Assembly (NCBI RefSeq): GCF_002849715.1 | Contig: NZ_CP018863.1 | Coordinates: 2,232,001-2,296,000, forward strand | Origin: Arthrobacter crystallopoietes | GTDB taxonomy: Bacteria; Actinomycetota; Actinomycetes; Actinomycetales; Micrococcaceae | Length of the DNA: 64,000 nt | Reading direction: 5' to 3' | Shown here: piece by piece, positions 24,524-33,407 of the stretch | Numbering within the stretch: the stretch's first letter is position 1 | Layout: the number at the start of each line of letters is the position of its first letter | Notes under the pieces: generated by a model | The model's input: only the letters and a program-made list of their open reading frames with translations | Databases searched by the model: none | What the model was told of the DNA's origin: nothing | Made by a program: the position numbers and the translations under genes

Positions 24524-25669
24524 ATGCGGCTGCATTTCCAGTCAAAACCAATATCCAGCGGCTCGTCTGCAGACAGCGATGGCAGCGAGGCCGGCAGCGC
24601 CACGGAACACAGCCGCAACGTAAGGCGGACCGGCGCAGCGGCCGCGGTTGCCGCCGTCGTGCTTCTATCAGGTTGTACCGCAACGGAGCAGGAGCCGGGC
24701 ACGCAGACGGAGGGCGCAGTCTCATCCCCTGCAACAGGGGAGGCGCCCGAGCAAGGTAGCAGGGAAGGCGTCTCCATACCGGACATAGTTGCGAGTGTGG
24801 AACCGTCAGTGGTGACCATCTTTACGGAGAGAGGCGGCCTGGGCAGCGGCGTTATTTACAGCGCGGACGGTTTGATCCTGACGAACGAACATGTGGTCCG
24901 CGGGGCCGATGAAGTTGAGGTTGGTTTTGCCGATGGCAAGCGCGAGGCTGGCACCGTAGTGGCGGAGGATCCCGTGACGGATCTGGCCCTGGTCCAGGTA
25001 GAGCGGACCGGGCTGCCCGCGGCGGAATTCGAGCCGTCGCTGCCAAGGGTGGGGGAGCTGGCGGTGGTGATCGGGTCTCCGCTCGGCTTCGCGAATACGG
25101 CGACGGCGGGGATCATCTCGGGGCTGCACCGCGAGATTCCCGGCTCGGCTTCCAACAGCCAATCGCTGGTGGACCTGATCCAGACCGATGCGCCGATCAG
25201 CCCGGGCAACTCGGGCGGGGCGGTGGTCAACAGCGAGGGGAAAGTCATCGGCATCAGCGAGGCCTACATTCCGCCGCAGGCGGGGGCGGTAGCGCTGGGC
25301 TTCGCCATTCCGGCGGCGACGGCAATGGAGGTTGCCGAACAACTGCGCGAGGACGGCAGCGCCGAGCACGCCTTCATGGGACTGGGCCCGGCGGCCATCA
25401 CGCCCCAGATCGCAGAGCAGCTTGGCCTGCCGGATACGCAGGGCGCCCTGGTGCTGTCCGTTGTGGACGGCGGTCCGGCGGCGGAGGCCGGACTGGAGCC
25501 CGGCGACGTGATCGTGGGGCTGGGCGGCGAAGAGATCCGGACGCCTGAGGACCTGCTTGCGGCCTTGCGCGGCCTTGCGCCGGGGGACGAGGTGGATGTC
25601 GAGATCAGCCGGGGCGGTGAAGCCAGCCAGGTGACCGTCACGCTCACGGACCGGCCCTCCGCCGAATGA
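24524..25669 (+). CDS. HtrA-type serine protease lipoprotein with PDZ domain
   Basis: A 381-residue exported protease. Unusually, about 35 hydrophilic residues precede the lipoprotein signal, whose lipobox is LLSGC (C51). A trypsin-like domain follows with catalytic H123 (TNEHVV), D153 (TDLALV) and S230 (SPGNSGGAVV). A C-terminal PDZ domain spans about 290-375 (LGLPDTQGALVLSV, EAGLEPGDVIVGLGG). The ATG at 24524 is supported by GAAGGAG, and a further 25 codons upstream are rejected. The role is likely quality control of envelope proteins. It is a degP/pepD-type protein. Confidence 0.9.
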   Translation: MRLHFQSKPISSGSSADSDGSEAGSATEHSRNVRRTGAAAAVAAVVLLSGCTATEQEPGTQTEGAVSSPATGEAPEQGSREGVSIPDIVASVEPSVVTIFTERGGLGSGVIYSADGLILTNEHVVRGADEVEVGFADGKREAGTVVAEDPVTDLALVQVERTGLPAAEFEPSLPRVGELAVVIGSPLGFANTATAGIISGLHREIPGSASNSQSLVDLIQTDAPISPGNSGGAVVNSEGKVIGISEAYIPPQAGAVALGFAIPAATAMEVAEQLREDGSAEHAFMGLGPAAITPQIAEQLGLPDTQGALVLSVVDGGPAAEAGLEPGDVIVGLGGEEIRTPEDLLAALRGLAPGDEVDVEISRGGEASQVTVTLTDRPSAE

Positions 25670-25758
25670 GGCGGAGGCACGGAACGCTGCATGAGGGCAA
25701 CCCACCAGCAGAACGGGGCAACGCGGAGCAGCCGGAATAGAACAGGCTGCTGGCCGTT

Positions 25759-26778
25759 ATGACTGGTGTGCCGCTGACGAAAATTCCCGTATCCATTCTC
25801 GACCGTGCCAACTCCCGTTCCGGAGGAACCGAGGCGCAGGCCTTGAGCGCGACGGCGAATCGTGCGCGCCGGGCGGAGGAACTGGGCTACCACCGGTTCT
25901 GGGTGGCCGAACACCATAGCGTGCCGGGGATTGCGGGCTCGGCACCGACGGTCCTGATGGGGATCATTGCCGCCCGGACGGAGCGGATCCGCGTCGGCTC
26001 CGGCGGCGTAATGCTGCCCAACCACCAGCCGCTGGTGGTCGCCGAACAGATCGCGACGCTGCAGGCGCTCTTTCCCGGCCGGATCGATCTTGGCGTGGGC
26101 CGCTCCGTGGGGTTCACTCCCGCCGTCCGGCAGGCGCTGCGGCAGGACAAGGACGGTGCGGACCGCTTCGAGACGGATCTGGCCGAGTTGCTGGAGTTCC
26201 TGACCGGGGAGGCCGCCATCACCACCCGGCCATACGACGGCGGTGCTACGCCGCCTTTCGTGCTCGCCACGGGCCAAGGTGCCGACATCGCAGCCAGGGC
26301 GGGACTCGCCGTCGTCGTTGGTGGTCCTGCCTACACCGGGCGCATGGGCATGCCGACGGCGCTGGCCCGGTACCGGCGGAACTTCCGTCCCTCCCGGTGG
26401 TATCCGGAACCGTATGTGATCGTTTCGGCCAATGTCGCCGTGGCGGCGACCGCCGGGCAGGCGCGCGAGCTTCTTCTCCCCGAGGCCTGGGCGCTGGCAC
26501 AGTCCCGCACCCGCGGCGAGTTCCCGCCGTTGGAACCGGTGGAAAGCGTCCGGTGGGGCCAGCTGACGGGGCGGCAGCAGAAGCTGATCGACGAAAGCCT
26601 TGCCTCATCGATCTACGGCAGTCCTGAGGATGTCGCGGAGCAGCTCGCCCGCTTGCTCGACGCCACAGGCGCCAACGAGTTCATGGTCACCGGGAACACC
26701 TTCGATCCGGCCGCGCTCGCAGACTCGGACGCCAGGCTGGCGGAGCTGATGGGGCTGCACAGTCGCAGCCCCGCTTAA
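25759..26778 (+). CDS. LLM-class flavin-dependent oxidoreductase (MsnO8-like)
   Basis: A 339-residue luciferase-like monooxygenase-fold protein. It has the family start VPLTKIPVSILDRAN, GYHRFWVAEHHSVPGIAGSA, RIRVGSGGVMLPNHQPLVVAEQ and FPGRIDLGVGRSVG, all typical of the MsnO8 subgroup. It likely uses FMNH2 or F420 to oxidise a small organic substrate, which is unknown. It ends at a 17-bp-stem terminator shared with the convergent transporter gene. Confidence 0.88.
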   Translation: MTGVPLTKIPVSILDRANSRSGGTEAQALSATANRARRAEELGYHRFWVAEHHSVPGIAGSAPTVLMGIIAARTERIRVGSGGVMLPNHQPLVVAEQIATLQALFPGRIDLGVGRSVGFTPAVRQALRQDKDGADRFETDLAELLEFLTGEAAITTRPYDGGATPPFVLATGQGADIAARAGLAVVVGGPAYTGRMGMPTALARYRRNFRPSRWYPEPYVIVSANVAVAATAGQARELLLPEAWALAQSRTRGEFPPLEPVESVRWGQLTGRQQKLIDESLASSIYGSPEDVAEQLARLLDATGANEFMVTGNTFDPAALADSDARLAELMGLHSRSPA

Positions 26779-26818
26779 ACCGGACCGCTCCCGTTGCAAT
26801 GAACGGGAGCGGTCCGGT
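26779..26818. terminator. Bidirectional terminator, 17-bp perfect stem
   Basis: ACCGGACCGCTCCCGTT pairs perfectly with AACGGGAGCGGTCCGGT around a 6-base loop (GCAATG). It sits exactly between the convergent LLM oxidoreductase and MHS transporter genes. Confidence 0.85.
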
Positions 26819-26834
26819 AGGGGAGTGGCAAGGG

Positions 26835-28202
26835 TCAGGACTGGGAGACGCGGCCTGCCAGTTCGGAGGCATCGTCGGGGATGGACAGTGCCGACCGTTC
26901 ATCGGCTATGTCCGGTGCATCTTCCATGCCGGACGACTTCATGAAGTAAGCCACCAAGCCGGAGATGAGGCACCCGGCGGCAAGGTAGGCAGCCACCAGG
27001 TACCAACTGCCCCCGCCGAAGCCGACTAGCGCTGCGGCGATGAAGGGGGTGAAGCCGCCGGCGATTGCACTGGCCACCTGGTAGCCCACGCCTGCGCCGC
27101 TGTTGCGGTGCTCCGCGCCGAACATCTGGGTGATCAGCGGCTGCTGGACGCTGACGGCCATGTCGTGCGCAACGTTGACCAGCAGAATGGAGAAGACGAT
27201 GACGCCGACCAGGGAACCGGCCTCTAGGAAGATGAAGAACGGCACGGAGCTCAGGACGCCGATCACGCTCGCAGCCAGATAGATCTTCCGGCGTCCGAAC
27301 CTATCGGATAGATACGCGAAAGTGGGAATGCTGATCATGCCGATCGCGCCCACTATCAGGCCGATGTTCAGCATGAAGCTATTGTCCATGCCCAGCGTGT
27401 TCACCGAATAGCTCAGCGCGAACGTCGTCACGATGTACATGGTGAACAGCTCGATCAGGCGCAGGCCAATGATCTGGAAGAAGGCCTTAGGGTTCTCTTT
27501 GATCGCGTTGACGATCGGCAGCTTGTGCTTGCCTTCCGCACGCACTTCTTCTGCGGGAGCTTCGAACGTTTCCACGACCTTGCTCCGGATGATCAGGCCG
27601 ACGCCGACCAGCACGATGCTGGAAATGAAGGGTATGCGCCAGCCCCACTCGACGAACTCGTCGCCGGCAACGTTACCCATGATGGTGACAAAAGCGGTAG
27701 CGAGCATCAGGCCTACGGAAAAGCCGATCTGGACGCCGCTGGAATAGAGCGCCTTTTTGCCCTTAGGCGCGCTTTCCACTGCCATGAGGGCGGCGCCGCC
27801 CCATTCACCGCCGACGGCGAAGCCCTGCACGGCACGCAGCAGCACCAGTGCCAGCGGAGCCAGCCAGCCGATCGTCTCGAAGTTGGGGATCATGCCGATG
27901 CCGGCCGTGGCGAAGCCCATGATCGTCATGGTTATCACCAGGGTCCGCTTGCGGCCAATCCGGTCGCCGTAGTGCCCAAAGACCAGGCCGCCCAGCGGAC
28001 GGAAGAGGAAGCCGACCCCGAAAGTGGCGAACGCGGCCAGCACACCGATGGCGGGCGAGACGTCCGGAAAGAACTGGGTGTTGAAGACTGTGGCGGCAAC
28101 GAGGCCGTAGAGCAGGAAGTCATACCACTCGATGACGGCACCGGCGAAGCTGCTGACGGCCGCGCGCCGGGCCTGCACCTGGGGGTTCTGAATCTTGGTC
28201 AT
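26835..28202 (-). CDS. MFS transporter, metabolite:H+ symporter (MHS) family
   Basis: A 455-residue twelve-helix permease. MHS features are FAGAVIEWYDFLLYGL in helix 1, the loop-2 motif FGHYGDRIGRKRTLVITM, GFAVGGEWGGAALMAVE in helix 5 and LSDRFGRRKIYL in the central loop. Members import organic acids such as shikimate, citrate or ketoglutarate with protons. The neighbouring catabolic genes suggest a hydroaromatic or sugar-acid substrate. Tandem 17-bp repeats lie upstream at 28234-28269. The ribosome site is weak. Confidence 0.9.
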   Translation of the reverse strand: MTKIQNPQVQARRAAVSSFAGAVIEWYDFLLYGLVAATVFNTQFFPDVSPAIGVLAAFATFGVGFLFRPLGGLVFGHYGDRIGRKRTLVITMTIMGFATAGIGMIPNFETIGWLAPLALVLLRAVQGFAVGGEWGGAALMAVESAPKGKKALYSSGVQIGFSVGLMLATAFVTIMGNVAGDEFVEWGWRIPFISSIVLVGVGLIIRSKVVETFEAPAEEVRAEGKHKLPIVNAIKENPKAFFQIIGLRLIELFTMYIVTTFALSYSVNTLGMDNSFMLNIGLIVGAIGMISIPTFAYLSDRFGRRKIYLAASVIGVLSSVPFFIFLEAGSLVGVIVFSILLVNVAHDMAVSVQQPLITQMFGAEHRNSGAGVGYQVASAIAGGFTPFIAAALVGFGGGSWYLVAAYLAAGCLISGLVAYFMKSSGMEDAPDIADERSALSIPDDASELAGRVSQS

Positions 28203-28233
28203 AGGCTCGTACTTTCACTAGGGATGAAGTCTC

Positions 28234-28269
28234 TTGTGCGCATTGTGAACAGCTGTGCGCTTTGTGGAC
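28234..28269. promoter_or_regulatory. Tandem 17-bp repeats, candidate operators
   Basis: TTGTGCGCATTGTGAAC (28234-28250) and CTGTGCGCTTTGTGGAC (28253-28269) match at 14 of 17 positions with a 19-base period, upstream of the MHS transporter. The TGTGCGC core also occurs in the divergent region at 37179-37205, suggesting one regulator, possibly the IclR protein. Confidence 0.45.
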
Positions 28270-28389
28270 TGCTAAGTGATGATAGTCACCCCAAGGCGTG
28301 CGGGTCAACACGTGGCCGTTTGGTCAGGAAACAATCAGCCGCCGGCAAGCCGGCACTGAATCTCGTCTATGCTGTGTTCCGCAAGGTCT

Positions 28390-29475
28390 CTAGCGTGCAG
28401 CCGGGCCGGTGGAATCCCGGACCTGCAAAGGCGTAGCCAGGCTGAGCCGCCGGGGCTGAGGCCGGCCATTGATTGCGTCAAGAAGCATGTCGACCGCCGC
28501 CCGTCCGGCTTGCTCAACAGGAGCTGAAAGGCAGGTTAAGGGCGGTTGGCAGAAATCCGAGCCGAAGGCGTCGTCATAACCGACGACGCTCACCTCTTGC
28601 GGCACCGGAACTTCACGCTGCCGCAGGCGCTTAAGGACACCGATCGCGAGCTGGTCGTTGAAGGCGACTATGGCAGTTGGCTTGCTAGCGAGCGCGACGT
28701 CGGCAGCGGCGGCTCCTTGCGTGACTGTGGGCATGAACGGGCCCGTCCTGACTAGTTCGATTCCGGCTGCCGCCGCTGAGCGGGACAACCCCTGCCACCG
28801 CTGAGTGTCGGACCAGGCCAGGCGGGGACCTGCCAGGTAAACCACCCGCCGGTGGCCCAATGAGACGAGATGTTCAATCAGTTGCCGACTGCCGTCCATG
28901 TGATCCGTGGTGACACTGCTCAGCCCGTCCGCTTCTCGATTGAAGAGCACTACGGGCCTTTTGCGATTCAGTTCCAGCAGTTCGGCGTTGGAACTCCAGC
29001 GTGCGGCAATGATGAAGCCATCGACGCTGTCCATCATCCGCTTGATGTGGGTGCGCTCCATGTCGGCGGACTCCTCGGCGTCGCTAAGGATGGCGGTATA
29101 GCCCGCTGCCCGCGCCTGATGGACCGCACCTTTAACCAGGCCCGCATAGAAGGGGTTGGCGATATCCTGCACAAGTAGGTCCAGTGTCTTGCGTTCAGAG
29201 CCGCCGGCTGGGTCTGTCAGGGTGCTCGGCCGGTAGCCGAGTCTTGCAGCGACGGCATGGATATGTTCCAGCGTCTGGAAGTTTACCCGCTGGGGGTTGG
29301 CAAAGGCCCTAGAGACCGTCGATGCCGCTACACCGGCTTCCTTGGCGATGTCGTAAAGCCGTACAGGCTTGGGCAAGGCCGTTGGTGCTGCAGGTGCGGT
29401 CTTGGTGGTGGGGTGCAGATTTGTGGCATCAGCGGCTTCGGGTGTCGGGGTGCGGGGCCGTGAAGTGTGGGTCAT
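28390..29475 (-). CDS. LacI-family transcriptional regulator
   Basis: A 361-residue repressor-type protein. After about 36 disordered Pro/Thr/Ala-rich residues comes the LacI helix-turn-helix (VRLYDIAKEAGVAASTVSRA, then LGYRPS). The periplasmic-binding-protein-like effector domain follows (LDLLVQDIANPFYAGLVKGA, VVGYDDAFGSDFCQPPLTCL). Two ATGs, 29475 and 29478, follow GAGGAG. The first gives better spacing. It is divergent from the dehydrogenase gene at 29603, and a palindrome lies between them. It probably controls that operon and responds to a sugar-like ligand. Confidence 0.9.
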   Translation of the reverse strand: MTHTSRPRTPTPEAADATNLHPTTKTAPAAPTALPKPVRLYDIAKEAGVAASTVSRAFANPQRVNFQTLEHIHAVAARLGYRPSTLTDPAGGSERKTLDLLVQDIANPFYAGLVKGAVHQARAAGYTAILSDAEESADMERTHIKRMMDSVDGFIIAARWSSNAELLELNRKRPVVLFNREADGLSSVTTDHMDGSRQLIEHLVSLGHRRVVYLAGPRLAWSDTQRWQGLSRSAAAAGIELVRTGPFMPTVTQGAAAADVALASKPTAIVAFNDQLAIGVLKRLRQREVPVPQEVSVVGYDDAFGSDFCQPPLTCLSAPVEQAGRAAVDMLLDAINGRPQPRRLSLATPLQVRDSTGPAAR

Positions 29476-29533
29476 CATAGGACTCCTCAGCAAGGCAGGC
29501 AGGTCTGGTCCAGCTATCATTTTGGCACGATTT

Positions 29534-29548
29534 GGCAATTTTCTTGCC
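29534..29548. promoter_or_regulatory. Candidate LacI-family operator
   Basis: GGCAATTTTCTTGCC is a GGCAA-N5-TTGCC palindrome in the 127-base gap between the divergent lacI-type gene and the Gfo/Idh/MocA operon. Its position fits autoregulation plus control of the operon. Confidence 0.45.
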
Positions 29549-29602
29549 GGTCGTTTCCATGCCGTGCAACCGTTGATGCACATCGTCTTGAGGAGCATGG
29601 CT

Positions 29603-30706
29603 ATGGTTTCACCGCAGAAATCCGTGCACACAATCAGAATCGGCATCATCGGTGCCGGCTACATGGGTAGCCAGCATGCCAGTTTCATTTCCCGCCAGGA
29701 GGGCGTGGAACTGACCGCCGTCGCGGATCCGTTCAGCCGGACTCTGGCCGGAGCCACCGGCGCCGCCTACTTCAGCGACCATCGCGAACTGCTGGCCTCG
29801 GACATGGTGGACGGCGTCATCATCGCCAACCCCAATGCCGCCCATGTGTCGACTGCGATCGATGCCTTGAACGCCGGTATCCCCTCGCTGCTGGAAAAGC
29901 CGCTGGCTACGTCGCTGGAAGAAGTGCAGTTGCTGATCGGTGCGCAACGCAACAGTGCCACGCCAGTGCTTGTCGGCCATCACCGCCGGCACCATCCGGC
30001 CGTGACTGCTGCCCGCGCCGCCATCGCCAACGGCGAGCTTGGCAAGATCGTGGCAGTCAACGGCATGTGGCTGACCCGCAAAGCGGACACCTACTTCGAC
30101 GCCGCGTGGCGCCGCGAAAAGGGGGCAGGCATCATGCTGATCAACGCCGTGCATGACCTGGACCTGCTGCGCTTTCTCTGCGGCGAGATAGTCTCAGTCC
30201 AAGCCATGGTCAGCAACACAGCCCGCGGCCTCGCAGTCGAAGACACCGCCGGATTTGTCCTGCGTTTCGCAAACGGCGCCGTTGGTTCCTTTATCGCCTC
30301 CGATGCGGCAGTGTCGCCGTGGACATGGGACCAAGCCACCGAAGACGACGCGACTTTCCCGTACAACCGGGGCTCCTTCTGCTACTCCATTGCCGGCACT
30401 GCAGGCGCGCTGGGTTTCCCACAGCTGGCATGCCATTCGTATTCGAGCGAACTGGTTCAGTCGGGCCGCGCGGACTGGAACCACGAGCTGAGCCTGCACT
30501 ACCTGAGCCGGGACAGCGGGGATTCCTATACCAATCAGCTCCGGCACTTCGCCGCCGTCGTGCGCGGCGAGGTGGCTCCGCTGATCACTGTTGACGATGC
30601 GGCCCGCACGCTCGCCGTGATTCAAGCGTCCCAGCAGGCCGCAGCCAGCGGTACCGCCGTCCAACCTCAGCTCGTTTTCACCACGGCAGGAAGCGCCGCG
30701 CCATGA
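29603..30706 (+). CDS. Gfo/Idh/MocA-family oxidoreductase
   Basis: A 367-residue NAD(P)-dependent dehydrogenase of the inositol-dehydrogenase-like family. The N-terminal Rossmann motif is IGIIGAGYMGSQH. The EKPLA motif at 98-102 contains the catalytic lysine, and NAVHDLDLLRFLCG supplies the substrate-side Asp/His pattern. It likely oxidises a sugar or cyclitol-type hydroxyl. The ATG at 29603 is chosen because AGGAG (29591-29595) is seven bases upstream. The ATG six bases earlier is too close. Its stop overlaps the next start (ATGA). It is the first gene of a three-gene operon. Confidence 0.9.
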   Translation: MVSPQKSVHTIRIGIIGAGYMGSQHASFISRQEGVELTAVADPFSRTLAGATGAAYFSDHRELLASDMVDGVIIANPNAAHVSTAIDALNAGIPSLLEKPLATSLEEVQLLIGAQRNSATPVLVGHHRRHHPAVTAARAAIANGELGKIVAVNGMWLTRKADTYFDAAWRREKGAGIMLINAVHDLDLLRFLCGEIVSVQAMVSNTARGLAVEDTAGFVLRFANGAVGSFIASDAAVSPWTWDQATEDDATFPYNRGSFCYSIAGTAGALGFPQLACHSYSSELVQSGRADWNHELSLHYLSRDSGDSYTNQLRHFAAVVRGEVAPLITVDDAARTLAVIQASQQAAASGTAVQPQLVFTTAGSAAP

Positions 30707-31572
30707 AACACCCTCTCGCCCTGTCCGCTTTGACCGTACTGGAGCTGACTCCGCCCGAGATGGTCAGCTGCGCGGCCGAAACCGGTTACGACTTGGTTGG
30801 ACTCCGGCTGATTCCCGCGACCCCCGAGGAACGCCGCTATCCAACTATCGGCCGTACCCGCATGGTGCTGGAGACCCGGAAACGGCTAGATGAGACGGGC
30901 ATGAAGGTCTGGGATGTTGAAATCCTGCGGCTCAAGCCGGAAACAAGCGTGACCGCCGACTACGAGGCGTTTCTGGAAACCGGGGCGTTTCTCGGCGCCA
31001 GCCAAGTGCTTGTTGCCGGCAACGACGGCGACCGCAGCCGCCTCGCGGATAATTTCGCCGCTCTGGCCGAACTCGCCCAGAGCTACGGGCTGACGCCGAA
31101 CATGGAATTCATGCCGTGGACCGAAGTCAAGGATCTGGCAGACGCTGCCGACCTGCTGCACCAGGCCGGCCATCCGAACTCGGGCCTGCTAATCGACTCC
31201 ATCCACTTCGACCGTTCGGCCAGCTCTGCAGAAGACATCGCCGCGCTGCCGCCGGAGTGGTTCCGCTACCTGCAGCTCTGCGATGCTGTCGCCGAACGCC
31301 CGGAGACAACCGAGGAACTGCTGTACCAGGCCCGCGTCGGCCGGTTGCTGCCCGGCCAGGGCGGGCTAAATATCCTGGCCCCGCTGCGTTATCTACCCGA
31401 AGAACTGCCCATCTGCATCGAAGCGCCGGTAGTTACAAACGTTCCCGTGCCACCACGCGAACGTGCCGCCGCTGCACTGGAGGCCGCTCGCACCACCCTG
31501 TCCAACCTCGACGGCGTGCCCCGACCTAGCCGCGCACCGGTACCTGCCGCTTCACAGAACAAGGAAGACTGA
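30703..31572 (+). CDS. Sugar phosphate isomerase/epimerase-type TIM barrel protein
   Basis: A 289-residue xylose-isomerase-like TIM barrel (AP endonuclease 2 family). Features include EMVSCAAETGYDLVGLRL, WDVEILRL, LTPNMEFMPWTEV, GLLIDSIHFDRS, YLQLCDAV and ICIEAPV, giving the glutamate and aspartate ligands expected for a divalent metal. Such folds act as isomerases, epimerases or dehydratases, including 3-dehydroshikimate dehydratases, so the reaction is open. It overlaps both neighbours, by 4 bases upstream and 1 base downstream, so translation is coupled within the operon. The C-terminal 30 residues are disordered. Confidence 0.85.
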   Translation: MKHPLALSALTVLELTPPEMVSCAAETGYDLVGLRLIPATPEERRYPTIGRTRMVLETRKRLDETGMKVWDVEILRLKPETSVTADYEAFLETGAFLGASQVLVAGNDGDRSRLADNFAALAELAQSYGLTPNMEFMPWTEVKDLADAADLLHQAGHPNSGLLIDSIHFDRSASSAEDIAALPPEWFRYLQLCDAVAERPETTEELLYQARVGRLLPGQGGLNILAPLRYLPEELPICIEAPVVTNVPVPPRERAAAALEAARTTLSNLDGVPRPSRAPVPAASQNKED

Positions 31573-33344
31573 TGAGTAATACCGATACTCCCCCCTCTGA
31601 ACGCCCTGCACTGGATTGCGACGTTCTGGTCATCGGCTCCGGGGCCGGAGGCCTTTCCGCCGCTGTTACCGCCGCCCACCATGGACTGAAGGTCATCGTG
31701 GTGGAAAAGGCGACCGTCTGCGGTGGGGCCACTTCCTGGTCCGGAGGGTGGGCCTGGACGCCTGGCAACCCGCTGGCCAAGGCCGATGGAGTGAACGAGG
31801 ACACGGAAGAGTTCCGTACCTATTTGCGCCACAGGCTGGGGGATAATTACCAGGCGGATAAGGTCGATGCCTTCCTCGAGGCCGTGCCGCACATGGTGGG
31901 ATTCTTCCAGAACCAGACGTCCCTGCAGTTCGTCCCCGGGACCAAAATCAGGGACATCTACGGCAAGACCCCCGGTGCCGGCACCGGCCACCGCTCGGTC
32001 GGCCCCAAGCCCTTAAACGCCCGCAGTCTCAAGCCCGAGTTGCGGGCCAAGATGCGACACCAGCTTTACGAGACGTCCTTCCTCGGCATGGGCATCATGG
32101 CGGGACCCGATCTGACCAAGTTCCTCTCCGCCTCCCAGGGCAGCATCGCGGGCCTGTTCCATGCGGCCCGCCGGTTCACTCCGCATTTATGGGACTTGCT
32201 GGTCCACCGCCGGAACATGCAGTTGGTCAACGGAACCGCGCTGACCGGCCGGCTGATGAAGTCTGCAGACGATCTCGGCGTGGACATCCGCGTCTCTACC
32301 CCCGCCCGGAGCCTGCTTACGGATAACAGCGGAAAGGTGACGGGCGCCGTCGTGAGCTCCCCGGAGGGAGAGCTGCGCATCAAGGCGGCCCGGGGCGTTG
32401 TGCTGGCGGCAGGCGGGTTCCCCAACGATGTTCAGCGCCGGAAGGGACTGTTCCCGAAGACGCCGACGGGTGCAGCGCATTGGTCCCTGGCGCCCAAGGA
32501 GGCTAACGGAGATGGCATCAGCCTGGGCCAGTCCGTCGGCGGACACTTCAAGACGGACGTCCAGTCCCCGGCGGCCTGGTGCCCGGTTTCGCTGGTGCCC
32601 TACCGCAGCGGCCGGGTGGGAACGTTCCCCCATATTATGGACCGTGCGAAGCCTGGCAGCATCGGCGTGCGTGCCGACGGCCGGCGGTTCGTGAACGAGG
32701 CCAACGGCTATTACGACTACGTCTCAGCCCTGATCGGGTCCACACCCGACGGGGAGGAGGTGCAGTCCTGGCAGATCGCCGATTCGGTCTTCGTGCGCAA
32801 GTACCCGCTGGGAATGGCGAAGCCGCTGCCGGTACCGCTGTTTCCGTACCTGCGATCGGGATACTTGATGAAGGGCCGCACCCTGGAAGATCTCGCCGCC
32901 AAGTGCGGGATCGACCCAGTGGCACTGAGGGAAACGGTTGAGCGGTTCAATGAGAACGCCCGCAAGGGTGTAGACCCGGACTTTGACCGCGGCGGGACCG
33001 AATTCAACCGCTACGGCGGCGACCAGAAGGTCAAGCCAAATCCCTCGCTGGCCCCGATTGAGAGGGCCCCCTTCTACGCGGTCCGTGTGGTGCCTGGCAG
33101 TTTCGGCACTTTCGCCGGGCTGGAGGCGGACGGCCGTGCACGGGTATTAAATAGCGACGGCGAGCCCATAGAAGGTCTGTATGTCGCCGGCAATGACCAA
33201 GCCAGCGTGATGGGCGGCCATTATCCGGCTGGGGGAATCAACCTCGGACCGGCTTTGGCGTTCGGCTACATAGCCGGGCGGGATCTGGCCGGCGCCACCA
33301 GCTACGAAGACGACGGAAGCGTACAGACGGCCTCACCGGCATGA
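31572..33344 (+). CDS. FAD-dependent oxidoreductase (KSTD/fumarate-reductase-like)
   Basis: A 590-residue flavoprotein. The FAD Rossmann motif DVLVIGSGAGGLSAAVTAA is at about 17-36. CGGATSWSGGWAW and the C-terminal GHYPAGGINLGPALAFGYIA are typical of the 3-ketosteroid-dehydrogenase/fumarate-reductase group. These enzymes introduce or remove carbon-carbon double bonds next to a carbonyl. In this operon it could desaturate a ring, possibly towards aromatisation, but that is inference. The start overlaps the previous stop (TGATG). It is the last gene of the operon. Confidence 0.87.
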   Translation: MSNTDTPPSERPALDCDVLVIGSGAGGLSAAVTAAHHGLKVIVVEKATVCGGATSWSGGWAWTPGNPLAKADGVNEDTEEFRTYLRHRLGDNYQADKVDAFLEAVPHMVGFFQNQTSLQFVPGTKIRDIYGKTPGAGTGHRSVGPKPLNARSLKPELRAKMRHQLYETSFLGMGIMAGPDLTKFLSASQGSIAGLFHAARRFTPHLWDLLVHRRNMQLVNGTALTGRLMKSADDLGVDIRVSTPARSLLTDNSGKVTGAVVSSPEGELRIKAARGVVLAAGGFPNDVQRRKGLFPKTPTGAAHWSLAPKEANGDGISLGQSVGGHFKTDVQSPAAWCPVSLVPYRSGRVGTFPHIMDRAKPGSIGVRADGRRFVNEANGYYDYVSALIGSTPDGEEVQSWQIADSVFVRKYPLGMAKPLPVPLFPYLRSGYLMKGRTLEDLAAKCGIDPVALRETVERFNENARKGVDPDFDRGGTEFNRYGGDQKVKPNPSLAPIERAPFYAVRVVPGSFGTFAGLEADGRARVLNSDGEPIEGLYVAGNDQASVMGGHYPAGGINLGPALAFGYIAGRDLAGATSYEDDGSVQTASPA

Positions 33345-33407
33345 GCCCGGAACACGGTGATCCACCATCCTGCTGATGGCCGCCACCGATGGTCTGTCGG
33401 CCAGGGA

